64,000 nt of DNA, taken from positions 124,001-188,000 of the forward strand of contig NZ_AOCN01000019.1 of the NCBI RefSeq assembly GCF_000350525.1. The letters are read 5' to 3'. The notes below the pieces were generated by a model, which made no database searches, was not told where the DNA came from, and saw only the letters and a list, made by a program, of their open reading frames with translations. The position numbers and the translations under genes are program-made. Positions 42,350 through 51,486 of the stretch are shown piece by piece (within the stretch, counting starts at the first letter, position 1; each line of letters opens with the position of its first letter). The DNA comes from Leucobacter salsicius M1-8 (GTDB lineage: Bacteria > Actinomycetota > Actinomycetes > Actinomycetales > Microbacteriaceae).

Positions 42350-42802
42350 CTAGTTGAGAATCTCGCCAGCCTCGCCTGCACGTATCCTGCTGAGCCGTTC
42401 CCGCCACAACTGCAACTCCTCCAGGGTCAATCGTTTCCACTCGGTGACCTCGCGCACAATGCGAACGGGTGCCGCGCTCCGGTACGATCGCGTCGGGTTG
42501 CCCGGAAACTTCTTGTCGGTGACATTCGGATCGTCCTCGAAGTTGCCAGTGGGCACCACCTCATACACGTGCGGTTCCCCACCCGAGAGGGACACGACCT
42601 CAGCAGCGAGGCCTGCGCCGTCAACCAATGCCGTGAAGTAGACATGGTTCATCACGACCTCGGGTTGATAGTTCGAATTGAACCCCGGGACCAACGCGTC
42701 CCCAGGCTCCAACGCCACCCGGGTGCCATGGAAGAAGGGCCCCGCATCGAGTGGTGTGTCGAGCGGAGCATTCGGCTGAGCCTGATGATCTGTCGTGGAC
42801 AT
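42350..42802 (-). CDS. arr: NAD+-rifampin ADP-ribosyltransferase (Arr)
   Basis: A 150-residue cytosolic enzyme that transfers ADP-ribose from NAD+ to rifamycins and so confers resistance. G-P-F-F-H-G-T (about 21-27), S-N-Y-Q-P-E-V-V-M-N-H-V-Y-F-T (43-57), P-T-G-N-F-E-D-D-P-N-V-T-D-K-K-F-P-G-N-P (84-103) and T-R-S-Y-R-S (104-109) are the family's conserved stretches. The length matches chromosomal Arr (about 140-150). ATG 42802 is preceded by no Shine-Dalgarno but by TACTAT, so it may be leaderless. A longer open frame over the nnrD gene is not real. Confidence 0.93.
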   Translation of the reverse strand: MSTTDHQAQPNAPLDTPLDAGPFFHGTRVALEPGDALVPGFNSNYQPEVVMNHVYFTALVDGAGLAAEVVSLSGGEPHVYEVVPTGNFEDDPNVTDKKFPGNPTRSYRSAAPVRIVREVTEWKRLTLEELQLWRERLSRIRAGEAGEILN

Positions 42803-42850
42803 GCGAAAATAGTACGCCGTAGGTGTCCTAAACCAATGAGGTGACCGCAC

Positions 42851-43843
42851 ATGCCGGCCGAAGAACCCGCTCAGGCAGGAATCCCCGCGTCGAAGCTGTG
42901 GGGCGTGGCTGACGCTGCCGCATGGTTGCGCCCGCCTGCTGATAATGATCACAAGTACACTCGCGGCGTCCTGGCGGCCCGGATCGGATCTGCGCGCTAC
43001 CCAGGAGCGGCAGTGTTGGGAGTCAGCGCCGCCTGGCGCACCGGCATCGGTATGGTCCGTTACGTCGCGCCGTTGGACGACGCTCAGCCGGAGCTGGGAC
43101 TGCCCACACCCGCTGCAGCGGTGCTCGCTGCGCGACCGGAAACGGTGTTCGGGGACGGCAGCTGCGATGCGTGGCTGGTGGGATCCGGAACTGACTCGGG
43201 CAGCTGCTCGGTCGCGGAAACCGCGGCCATAGCTCACCTGCACACGGGGGAGACGCCGATCGTGCTCGACGCGGGTGCGCTGGACAGTGCACTCGCCCGC
43301 ACCGAGGCGAGCGCTCCCGCGGTGCTCACCCCGCACATCGGCGAGATTCGGCGGCTCTGGGCCGAAGCCGATCTCGGCCCGCTGCCCCTGCTGCGACCGC
43401 AAGGCGCCGGATCCGGGACCGTACCGCTCTCCGCCGTCGCGCGCCTCGCGACCCGTCTCTCCGCGACGATTCTGCTGAAAGGATCGATTACAACCGTGGT
43501 GAGCCCCGGTGGGCGCGTCATGTCGGTGGGTCCTGCGACGCCCTGGCTGGCCACGGCAGGAACGGGCGACGTGTTGGCAGGGATACTCGGGGCGCTGGTC
43601 GCGCGACATGCAGGGCCCGTGCGCGCCAACCCCGAAGTGCTCGCCCCGCTCGCCGCCACCGCCGCACTGGTCCACGACGTCGCGGCTCGCCTCGCGTCGG
43701 GGGACGACGCAACGGACCCCACGCAGTGCGCAGGCACCCCGATCACCGCGCTCGACGTCGCATGCGCAGTTCCCAAAGCGATCAGCACACTCAGTAGGCT
43801 GGCTCCATGCACGACTTCACCAGGCTCAACGAAGCGATCCTGA
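42851..43843 (+). CDS. nnrD: ADP-dependent NAD(P)H-hydrate dehydratase
   Basis: A 330-residue ribokinase-fold dehydratase that repairs hydrated NADH/NADPH (S-NAD(P)HX) using ADP or ATP. The phosphate-binding G-T-G-D-V-L-A-G motif lies at about 239-246, and an H-K-Y-T-R-G-V-L start (34-41) and D-A-G-A-L (about 140) fit the family. No NnrE epimerase domain is fused. The first 36 codons of the next gene overlap the end of this gene, in another frame. Confidence 0.9.
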   Translation: MPAEEPAQAGIPASKLWGVADAAAWLRPPADNDHKYTRGVLAARIGSARYPGAAVLGVSAAWRTGIGMVRYVAPLDDAQPELGLPTPAAAVLAARPETVFGDGSCDAWLVGSGTDSGSCSVAETAAIAHLHTGETPIVLDAGALDSALARTEASAPAVLTPHIGEIRRLWAEADLGPLPLLRPQGAGSGTVPLSAVARLATRLSATILLKGSITTVVSPGGRVMSVGPATPWLATAGTGDVLAGILGALVARHAGPVRANPEVLAPLAATAALVHDVAARLASGDDATDPTQCAGTPITALDVACAVPKAISTLSRLAPCTTSPGSTKRS

Positions 43844-44406
43844 CGACTCTCAACGCCGGAGTCGCATCGCTCACCGCACAGTCGCCTGATCTGGCATTCA
43901 TCGCCTGCGGTGTGGCCGAGGACCTGACGGGATTCTTCCTCGCGGGTGCGAGTGCCAGTTGGCTCATCGAGACGCAACAGGACGCGGAGACCGCGGAGCT
44001 AGCCTGGTGGCCCTCTGAATGGCCGCTCGTTGGTGAGGACCCGACCGACACGCCTCCGGGCCGTGTAACGAGTGCGATTTGGGAACTCTCAGGCACCCAA
44101 GCCTCCCTGGACGGAACGGGCAGCGAGATCGACGACGACGCCTACGATGAGTTGCGCACAGATTACGAAGAGCGGATCATCTGGGCTCTTCAAGAGTTGC
44201 AGGCGCAGGGCGCCCTCCGTAATAGCGACGGGCACGACGTCTGGGTGTGGATCCACTCGGCAGACAATGCGTTCGAGGAGCTCGATGCCAGCAGCTTTGC
44301 CGAGCTGCAAGACGAGGCGCTCGCCACAGACTTCGCCGACCGCTGGGGCGCTGGCGGACAACGACTGCTGTCCCGGATCGCTGCCCGCTCAGCGACGAAC
44401 AGCTAG
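43807..44406 (+). CDS. DUF4303-like protein of unknown function
   Basis: A 199-residue protein. D-F-T-R-L-N-E-A-I-L, then F-I-A-C-G-V-A-E-D-L-T-G-F-F-L-A, and W-W-P-S-E-W-P are typical of small DUF4303-type proteins, whose role is unknown. It is mostly acidic. ATG 43807 lies within the last 37 bp of nnrD, so they may be coupled. It ends overlapping the stop of the convergent lipoprotein by 4 bp. Confidence 0.6.
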   Translation: MHDFTRLNEAILTTLNAGVASLTAQSPDLAFIACGVAEDLTGFFLAGASASWLIETQQDAETAELAWWPSEWPLVGEDPTDTPPGRVTSAIWELSGTQASLDGTGSEIDDDAYDELRTDYEERIIWALQELQAQGALRNSDGHDVWVWIHSADNAFEELDASSFAELQDEALATDFADRWGAGGQRLLSRIAARSATNS

Positions 44407-45041
44407 TCTCCGTTCAACCCTTGAATCGATTGCAGAGCCTTACCCGCAAACTCGCCGTCCGTGGTTTGAGACGCAGCCACCAATACCGGTCCATCGATCA
44501 GCACGGTCGAGACATACTGCAGGTCGTTCGAGGGCGGGCGTTTGTAGGCGATCTCGGCCTCGACTCCCAGGTCCTTGTAGAAGGCCGAGGCGTCTTCGTA
44601 AATCGAACCCTTGAGTGAGGTGAGGAGTCCACTCTTTGCGGCCTCCGAAATCAAAGAGACCGAAACGACGGCGATCACGTCAGACTGGGGAAACCCCCAG
44701 GCGCACGTCAACAGCGAGTCGCCTGCCATGACGGTTTCGTGAGTTTTCGGGCCAAACATCGTGGCGGCCCATCTGGGGGCGCGATCCGGGTACTGCTGCA
44801 TGCCGGACGCAATCGACTCAGCAGGGATCAGAGAATCGCAGTCAGTCGGAACCTGCACCGAGGCCGGCTCAACAGATGGCTCCGCCGGCGGAGTGACCGG
44901 TGCCGCGGGCGCTTCTGTACCGGGCTGCTCGACGGCGGGAGAGTCAGCAGGGTCGGGGGAATCCGTGCAGGCGACCATCACGAATAGGCCTGCGCCCAGG
45001 ATTGTTGAGGCGATCAGGCGTCGTTGCCGAGACGTGCTCAT
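44403..45041 (-). CDS. Predicted lipoprotein
   Basis: A 212-residue protein. The signal peptide has a basic start and hydrophobic stretch ending V-A-C with lipid-modified Cys at 25. A Pro/Glu/Ala-rich linker (about 30-65) leads to a domain with Cys68 and Cys113. It resembles the lipoprotein at 9763-10467, possibly a paralogue. Its function is unknown. Confidence 0.7.
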   Translation of the reverse strand: MSTSRQRRLIASTILGAGLFVMVACTDSPDPADSPAVEQPGTEAPAAPVTPPAEPSVEPASVQVPTDCDSLIPAESIASGMQQYPDRAPRWAATMFGPKTHETVMAGDSLLTCAWGFPQSDVIAVVSVSLISEAAKSGLLTSLKGSIYEDASAFYKDLGVEAEIAYKRPPSNDLQYVSTVLIDGPVLVAASQTTDGEFAGKALQSIQGLNGD

Positions 45042-45075
45042 ACCGTCTCAGTGTAGTCGCGTGCCCATGTGCGGC

Positions 45076-46278
45076 CTAGAGCTGCAGCGCCCCCGAAACC
45101 TCCAGCGTCTGGGCGGCAATCTCGCGCTCCTCATCGGTCGGCACGACGAGCACCTGCACCCGTGAATCATCGGTGCTGATGCGTCGCGCCTCGCTGCCCG
45201 GTTCCCAGTTGCGTTCGGGGTCGACGCGAATGCCGAACCACTCGAGTCCGGCGAGCGCCCGCTCACGCAATATCGCGCTGTTCTCACCCAGACCTGCGGT
45301 GAACGTGATGACATCGAGGCCACCCAATACAGCCGCGTACGCGCCAACGTAGTGCTTGAGCCGGTGCGCGGAGACATCGAGCGCCAGCGTTGCCGCGGGG
45401 TCGCCGGCTTCGACGCCGTCGCGCACCTCACGCATATCCTGGTAGCCCGAGAGCCCGAGCAGACCCGAACGCTTGTTGAGAAGCTCATCGAGTTCGGCGG
45501 CGGTGTAGCCACCGGCGGTCATGAGGTGCAGCAACACCGACGGGTCGATGTCGCCGGATCGCGTCCCCATGACCAGCCCCGCGAGCGGAGTCAATCCCAT
45601 AGAGGTATCGACCGATCGGCCGCCGTCGATCGCGCACGCCGACGCCCCATTGCCGAGGTGCAGCACAATCTGCTTGAGCTCCTCGACCGGCCGACCCAGG
45701 TAATCGGCCGCGAGCCGCGAGACGACCCGGTGCGAAGTACCGTGAAACCCGTAGCGCCGCACGTGGTGCTTGCGCGCGACCTCCTGGTCGATTGCGTAGG
45801 TATATGCCGCGGGCGGCATGGTCTGGTGAAAGGCCGTGTCAAACACCGCTACGTGGGCGATCGAGGGGAATACCTGCCGGGCCGCCACAATCGCCTGGTG
45901 CTCCCCGGGGTTATGCAGGGGTGCGAGCACCGCGAGATCCAAGATCCGCTGCGCCACGTGATCGTCAATGAGTGTGGGCGCGAAGAACTCATCGCCGCCC
46001 TGCACGACGCGGTGCCCCACCGCGGTCACGCCCAGCTCGAGGAGCGGGGATCCGGAATCCTCGAACGCACGCAGCATCTCCAGAAAGCCCGCGGCGTGAT
46101 CGGCAATCTGCGCGTCGCGCGAGATCGCCGCCACTCCCGGCATCTCGTGGCTGATGTGCCCGGTGCCCGAACCGATGCGCTCGACGAGGCCCTTGGCCAC
46201 GCGGGTGCCATCGATCGGCGAGATCAGCTGGTACTTGAACGACGAGGACCCGGCGTTAATGACAAGAACGAGACTCAT
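45076..46278 (-). CDS. ackA: Acetate kinase
   Basis: A 400-residue kinase that converts acetyl phosphate + ADP to acetate + ATP. The N-terminus V-L-V-I-N-A-G-S-S-S-F-K-Y is the family signature, and H-G-T-S-H (about 172) and G-D-I-D-P-S-V-L (about 238) are also conserved. Its start overlaps the pta stop by 4 bp (ATGA), so the two enzymes form an operon, the Pta-AckA acetate pathway. Confidence 0.96.
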   Translation of the reverse strand: MSLVLVINAGSSSFKYQLISPIDGTRVAKGLVERIGSGTGHISHEMPGVAAISRDAQIADHAAGFLEMLRAFEDSGSPLLELGVTAVGHRVVQGGDEFFAPTLIDDHVAQRILDLAVLAPLHNPGEHQAIVAARQVFPSIAHVAVFDTAFHQTMPPAAYTYAIDQEVARKHHVRRYGFHGTSHRVVSRLAADYLGRPVEELKQIVLHLGNGASACAIDGGRSVDTSMGLTPLAGLVMGTRSGDIDPSVLLHLMTAGGYTAAELDELLNKRSGLLGLSGYQDMREVRDGVEAGDPAATLALDVSAHRLKHYVGAYAAVLGGLDVITFTAGLGENSAILRERALAGLEWFGIRVDPERNWEPGSEARRISTDDSRVQVLVVPTDEEREIAAQTLEVSGALQL

Positions 46279-48398
46279 GAGTCTACCGCCTTCGCGTCGC
46301 CCGCCTGCACCGCGGTGATGGCAACCGTGTTGAGGATGTCCTCGACCGTCGCGCCGCGCGACAGATCGTTCACCGGCTTGTTCAGGCCCTGCAGCACTGG
46401 GCCGATCGCGACGGCGCCCGCCGACCGCTGCACTGCCTTGTACGTGTTGTTGCCCGTGTTGAGATCGGGGAAGATGAACACGGTGGCCCGGCCCGCGACG
46501 GGTGAGCCCGGCATCTTGAGCTGCCCGACCGCGGGGTCGCTCGCCGCGTCGTACTGGATCGGGCCGTCGAGCAGCAGCTCGGGGGCGCGCTCGTGTGCGA
46601 GCGCGGTCGCGGTGCGCACCTTCTCAACCTCTGATCCGGATCCCGATGTGCCCGTGGAGTACGACAGCATCGCGACCCGCGGCTCGACCCCGAAGCCGGC
46701 CGCGGTCGCCGCAGAAGAGACGGCGATGTCGGCGAGTTGCTCGGAGGTGGGGTCCGGGATTACAGCGCAGTCGCCGTAGACGAGCACGCGGTCCTCGAGC
46801 GCCATGAAGAACACGCTCGAGACGACCGAGACGCCGGGCTTGGTCTTGATGATTTCGAAGCTCGGGGTGATGGTGTGGGCGGTCGTATTGATGGCGCCCG
46901 AGACCATACCGTCTGCGTAGCCCAAGTGCACCATCATCGTGCCGAAGTAGCTGATGTCAAGCATGCGGTCGCGCGCGGTCTCGAGGGTGACGCCCTTGTG
47001 AGCGCGCAGCCGTGCGTACTCGGCGGCGAACGTTTCGCGCAGCGGACTATCGACCGGGTTGATAATGTGCGCCTTGTCGAGCGCGAGGCCCAGTTCGCCA
47101 CCGCGGCGGCGAATCTCAGACTCGTCGCCGAGCAGCGTGAGCGTGACGGTGTCGCGCGCGAGTAGTGAACTCGCGGCGCGCAGGATCCGGTCGTCGCTCG
47201 CCTCGGGCAGCACAATGTGAGACCTGCTGCTCGCCGCCCGCTCGAAGAGTTGGTAGGCGAACATCGTGGGGGTGATGACGCCGCCAGTGTGCAGGGTGAG
47301 TCGCGAGGTGAGCTCGTCGGTGTCGACGTGCGCGCGAAACAGTGCCAGTGCGGTGTCAAACTTGCGGGGTGAATCGGGTGACAGGAGCCCGACGGTGTGC
47401 ATGGTGCGCTGCACCGTGTCGAACGTGCCAAACGAGGTGCGCACAATTGGCAGGCTCGAGCCGATGCCGTCGAGCAACCGTTCAACCTCTGGGGAGAGGG
47501 GAAAATCGCCGTTCAGGATGACGGCCGCGAGCGTGGGGAAGGTGTCGGCCTGGTGGGCCATCACGACGGCGAGCAGCGTCTCGCTGCGGTCGGCCGCGAT
47601 GATGATCGCGGCACCCTCCTTGAGTCGGGGGAGCACATGCTCCATCGACATGCCGGCGACCACCAGATCCTGCACCTCGCGGGCGAGCAGCTCGGGGCTC
47701 CCGCGCAGCAGGCGACCCTCGACCGCAGCGATGACGGCGCTCACTGGAGGGGCAACGAGCAAGGTATCCTCGGGAAGCGACCACACCGGGGCCACATTCT
47801 CGAGGGCCGCGCTCACATCCTCGTTGATTGCTTCGAGTGCGGCAGGGTCTGCGCGGTTCACGATGACGCCGATAAGGGCGGCGTGCGCGGCGGTGAGCTC
47901 GAGCTGGGCCATCTCGGCGACTCGTGCGATGTCGTCGGCGGTACGCGGGTCGGCCTGCCCAAGGGTGCCGAGGGCTTCGGTGCGCGCACGACCGCTGAGC
48001 ACGAGCAGTACGGGAGCATCGAGGTTCGCGGCAATGCGAGCGTTGAATGACAATTCAGTCGGCACCGCGACGTCGGTGAAATCGGAGCCCACGATGAGGA
48101 CCACGTCGCAGCGCTCCTCGAGCCGCTTGAAGCGCGTGACGATGGTCGCGAGCGCCGCGTCAGGGTCCTCGTGTGCCTCCAGATACGTGACGCCCACGCA
48201 CTCCTCGTAGGGAATGCCGTTGGCGGCACGCTCGAGCAGCAGCGTGAGCACACGGTCCTGCTCGTCGCCCTGTCGAATCATGGGCCTGAAGACACCAACG
48301 GTGGGGGCTTGCCCGAGAAGCGTGTCAAGCAGCCCGAGGGCCACCGCGCTCTTACCGGTTCGGCCTTCGGTACTCGTGAGATAGACGCTTTTTGCCAC
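46275..48398 (-). CDS. pta: Phosphate acetyltransferase
   Basis: A 707-residue enzyme that converts acetyl-CoA and phosphate to acetyl phosphate. It has an N-terminal P-loop domain (T-E-G-R-T-G-K-S-A-V about residue 10), a middle DRTGG domain (about 230-340) and a C-terminal PTA_PTB catalytic domain (about 380-700). GTG 48398 is the start. This is the long, three-domain form. It is coupled with ackA. Confidence 0.95.
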   Translation of the reverse strand: MAKSVYLTSTEGRTGKSAVALGLLDTLLGQAPTVGVFRPMIRQGDEQDRVLTLLLERAANGIPYEECVGVTYLEAHEDPDAALATIVTRFKRLEERCDVVLIVGSDFTDVAVPTELSFNARIAANLDAPVLLVLSGRARTEALGTLGQADPRTADDIARVAEMAQLELTAAHAALIGVIVNRADPAALEAINEDVSAALENVAPVWSLPEDTLLVAPPVSAVIAAVEGRLLRGSPELLAREVQDLVVAGMSMEHVLPRLKEGAAIIIAADRSETLLAVVMAHQADTFPTLAAVILNGDFPLSPEVERLLDGIGSSLPIVRTSFGTFDTVQRTMHTVGLLSPDSPRKFDTALALFRAHVDTDELTSRLTLHTGGVITPTMFAYQLFERAASSRSHIVLPEASDDRILRAASSLLARDTVTLTLLGDESEIRRRGGELGLALDKAHIINPVDSPLRETFAAEYARLRAHKGVTLETARDRMLDISYFGTMMVHLGYADGMVSGAINTTAHTITPSFEIIKTKPGVSVVSSVFFMALEDRVLVYGDCAVIPDPTSEQLADIAVSSAATAAGFGVEPRVAMLSYSTGTSGSGSEVEKVRTATALAHERAPELLLDGPIQYDAASDPAVGQLKMPGSPVAGRATVFIFPDLNTGNNTYKAVQRSAGAVAIGPVLQGLNKPVNDLSRGATVEDILNTVAITAVQAGDAKAVDS

Positions 48399-48440
48399 GT
48401 CTCTAGCCTAGGCGTATGCGGGTGAAGAACCGACGCGAGT

Positions 48441-50717
48441 TCAATGGCTGGTCTGCTGTGCATTGCCAAGTGCGATCAGTTGTTCGACTTGTTCTTTGGT
48501 CACCCCCATTCCGGGGAAGTTCGCGAGTCGCCCGATAGGGAACGAAGCCAGCATTTTCGCCATGTTCTCGCCGCTCATGATGCCGGATTCCTCGGATCCT
48601 GCGGTCATGTCGTTCATGCCCGTCAGCTGCGCCTGGACGATGGGGCCGACTATCGGGTGTGCGAGAATCTCGCCGACCGATGAATCGAACGACAGCGGCA
48701 TGACAACCTCGTCGCCTTCCACTTCGACGGTGCCGGCCCCGCGAATGTCACGGCTTGAGGCCCCGACCTCGACGGTGTAACCGCCGCCTTCAACGATCCA
48801 CTGGTTGACTCGCGTGTCCCAGTAGGCAAGGTCCTCCCGCCGTACGGTTAGTTCGACCTCGCGAGAGTCTCCCGCCGGGATCTCGACCGACGCAAACGCC
48901 TTGAGCTCGCGCGGTGCGCGTTCCACTACGGACTGCTGCGGTGCAACATACACCTGTACGACCTCCCGACCCGCGACGCCGCCCGTGTTGCGCACCGTGA
49001 CCCGCACGCGGAGGTCTCCGTTGCTTGCGGTCGACACATCGGGGGAGCCATACTCAAACGTTGAATACGACAGCCCGTGGCCGAACGGGAAGGTCACGTC
49101 CATGCCGCGCAGGTCGTACCAGCGATACCCCACGAAGAGACCTTCGCCGTAGCGCACGTGTCCAAAGTCGCCCGGGAATGAACCGAAGGCGGGGGTGTCT
49201 GAGAGCCTGACCGGGATCGTCTCGGCGAGACGGCCCGAGGGGTTCACTGCGCCGGTCAGCACATCGACGGTGGCCGACCCGCCGGCTTGGCCGAGCAGCC
49301 AGGCCTCGACGATGGCGGGTACTCGATCGGCGAATGGTAGCGCGACGACGGCACCGTGGGACAGCACGACGACCGTATTGGGATTCGTCTCGAGCACCGC
49401 GTCGAGCAGTTCCAGGTGCGACGGAGGCAGATCAATGTGCTCACGGTCGAACCCCTCGGATTCTTCGGAGGAGGAGAGCCCCAGAAAGACGACGGCAACA
49501 TCGCATGCCTGTGCGGCCGCGACGGCCTCCGCACGAAGCGACTTGGCATTGGCTCCGTCGAACGCGTACCCCGGGGCGAAGCTGACGCGGCTGGCCCGTC
49601 CCACCGTCTCCTGGAACGCATCGAGCGCGCAATCCAGCCGCGTCGGATTGATATGGGAGGAGCCCCCGCCCTGAAACCTCGGCGTGCGGGCAAACTCACC
49701 GATTACCGCGACCGAGGCGCCGGGCTTGAGCGGCAGCAGGCCGCCCTCATTCTTCAACAGCACGATCGAGCGGGCGGCCGCTTCTCGCGCGAGGGCATGG
49801 TGTGCGTCGACGTTGAGGGGACCTTCGACGTTGGCCCGGCCCTGGGCTTTCACCGCAAGGTCAATCGCTCGGGCTACGGCGGTGTCGAGGATAGCCTCGT
49901 CGAGATCACCCGACGTGACGGCCGCGACAAGCTCCTGGTCGGAGTCACCGCCACCGGGCATCGTGAGATCAAGCCCTGCGGCGAGCGAACGCACCCGGTC
50001 GGCCACGGCGCCCCAGTCTGAGACGACGAGTCCGTCGAACCCCCAATCGCCGCGCAGCACATCGGTGAGTAGCCACGCATTCTCTGACGCGAGCACGCCG
50101 TTGATGCGATTGTACGAGCACATGACAGTCCACGGCCGCGCGTCTTTCACTACGCGCTCGAACCCGCGAAGGTACATTTCTCGCAGCGGTCGGAGATCGA
50201 TGTCTGCGGACACCCGCATGCGGTCGTGCTCCTGATTGTTGGCCGCGAAGTGCTTGAGTGAGGCGCCCACGCCCTGGGATTGGATGCCGCGTACAAGCCC
50301 AGCTCCCATGGCTCCCGAGAGGATCGGATCCTCAGACATGTACTCGAAGTTGCGCCCGCACAGCGGTGAACGTTTGAGGTTGATACCGGGCCCGAGAATG
50401 AGGGCGACGTCTTCGATGGCCGACTCAATGCCGAGGGCGACGCCGATGCGCTCGGCAAGATCTGGATCGAAGGTCGACCCGAGTGCCGCCGCGGGAGGGA
50501 AGCAGGTGGCGGGCACGCTGGCATTGAGGCCCAGGTGGTCGCTGTCGCCCTGCTGTTTGCGGAGCCCGTGCGGGCCGTCGGTCATCATGATGGAGGGAAT
50601 GCCGGCGTGGTCGATGGCCTTGGTCGTCCAGAAATCGGCTCCGCTTGTGAGCGAGGCTTTCTCATCGACGCTGAGGTCGCTGAGATCACTAATGGGGGTG
50701 TGGGACTGGTCGTTCAT
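48441..50717 (-). CDS. Glycoside hydrolase family 3 beta-glucosidase-like enzyme
   Basis: A 758-residue enzyme without a signal peptide, probably cytoplasmic. The TIM-barrel domain has G-L-V-V-S-D-W-G-A with nucleophile Asp near 230. A GH3 C-terminal domain lies at about 320-520 and a fibronectin III-like domain at about 580-660. A further C-terminal extension of about 95 residues has no recognised domain. AGGAG lies 5 bases before ATG 50717. It hydrolyses beta-glucosides or related sugars after uptake. It is the last gene of the TetR-divergent operon. Confidence 0.92.
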   Translation of the reverse strand: MNDQSHTPISDLSDLSVDEKASLTSGADFWTTKAIDHAGIPSIMMTDGPHGLRKQQGDSDHLGLNASVPATCFPPAAALGSTFDPDLAERIGVALGIESAIEDVALILGPGINLKRSPLCGRNFEYMSEDPILSGAMGAGLVRGIQSQGVGASLKHFAANNQEHDRMRVSADIDLRPLREMYLRGFERVVKDARPWTVMCSYNRINGVLASENAWLLTDVLRGDWGFDGLVVSDWGAVADRVRSLAAGLDLTMPGGGDSDQELVAAVTSGDLDEAILDTAVARAIDLAVKAQGRANVEGPLNVDAHHALAREAAARSIVLLKNEGGLLPLKPGASVAVIGEFARTPRFQGGGSSHINPTRLDCALDAFQETVGRASRVSFAPGYAFDGANAKSLRAEAVAAAQACDVAVVFLGLSSSEESEGFDREHIDLPPSHLELLDAVLETNPNTVVVLSHGAVVALPFADRVPAIVEAWLLGQAGGSATVDVLTGAVNPSGRLAETIPVRLSDTPAFGSFPGDFGHVRYGEGLFVGYRWYDLRGMDVTFPFGHGLSYSTFEYGSPDVSTASNGDLRVRVTVRNTGGVAGREVVQVYVAPQQSVVERAPRELKAFASVEIPAGDSREVELTVRREDLAYWDTRVNQWIVEGGGYTVEVGASSRDIRGAGTVEVEGDEVVMPLSFDSSVGEILAHPIVGPIVQAQLTGMNDMTAGSEESGIMSGENMAKMLASFPIGRLANFPGMGVTKEQVEQLIALGNAQQTSH

Positions 50718-50748
50718 GGGGTCTCCTGAGGTGGTGCGGGTGAGATAG

Positions 50749-51486
50749 CTAGGCGTCGATCTGTTTGGGCATGAACCAGGGCCTTCGTCCGCGGTCTTGC
50801 CGCAGCCACGGTTCGAACGCCCACCACAGCACGAGGCTGACGCCGGCGCCGACCATGACGCCCGAGGCTGCGTCGGTGATCCAGTGGGCATTGACGAGCG
50901 TGCGTTGCCAGACCATGCCCACAATCAAGAACGCGCTGATCACGAAGAGTGCGATGGTCGGGGCCCGGGTCGCGTGGGGGATGAGGGCGATCAGGATCAC
51001 GGCGAGCGCCCCCGCGCTTGTGGCGTGACCCGAAGGGAACGAGCCGTGGTCGACATGGAACAGTGGCCCGAAGAGCCCGAGCGCATCGTCGGCTTCGGGG
51101 CGTGGACGATTCACGGTGTTCTTGAGGACCTGGGACACGAGCCCGGGAGCCGCGACTTGCACCGCCATGACATAAAGGGCGCTACGCCACCTGCCCACGA
51201 GGAAAAGCGCCAGGGGAAGCAGCAGGAACACTGAGACAATGCCGGGGAGTTGACCGAGGTACTGGAAGAACACGGGAACGAGCCAGGTGTATGCGCCTGA
51301 ATCGGGGCCCACGCCAACCCATGCGCGCCAGATCTCATCGATGCCCTGCGTCCACGGACTCTCGGGGTTCGACGCGACCGCAATGGTCTGCACACCGACG
51401 AGCGCGAGCAGGATCACGCCGATCCAGAGCAGACGTCGGTCGCGGGGCTGCCGGGGACCGGCCAATGACTCTCGCTTGGGCTTCAC
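50749..51486 (-). CDS. PAP2-family phosphatase
   Basis: A 245-residue membrane phosphatase with about six helices. The conserved PAP2 motifs are K-x6-R-P (about 118-125: K-N-T-V-N-R-P-R-P), P-S-G-H-A-T-S (about 145) and a distant S-R-type segment where W-Q-R-T-L-V-N-A-H-W-I-T-D replaces the usual S-R-x5-H-x3-D, with His and Asp present. GTG 51486 was chosen because it overlaps the esterase stop by 4 bp and GGAGG precedes it. The substrate may be a lipid phosphate. Confidence 0.85.
   Translation of the reverse strand: MKPKRESLAGPRQPRDRRLLWIGVILLALVGVQTIAVASNPESPWTQGIDEIWRAWVGVGPDSGAYTWLVPVFFQYLGQLPGIVSVFLLLPLALFLVGRWRSALYVMAVQVAAPGLVSQVLKNTVNRPRPEADDALGLFGPLFHVDHGSFPSGHATSAGALAVILIALIPHATRAPTIALFVISAFLIVGMVWQRTLVNAHWITDAASGVMVGAGVSLVLWWAFEPWLRQDRGRRPWFMPKQIDA

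Noticed and set aside
42803-43675. Long minus-strand frame extending upstream of arr
   Set aside because: It lies antisense to nnrD, which has clear motifs, and the extra residues are Arg/Gly-rich shadows without family resemblance.
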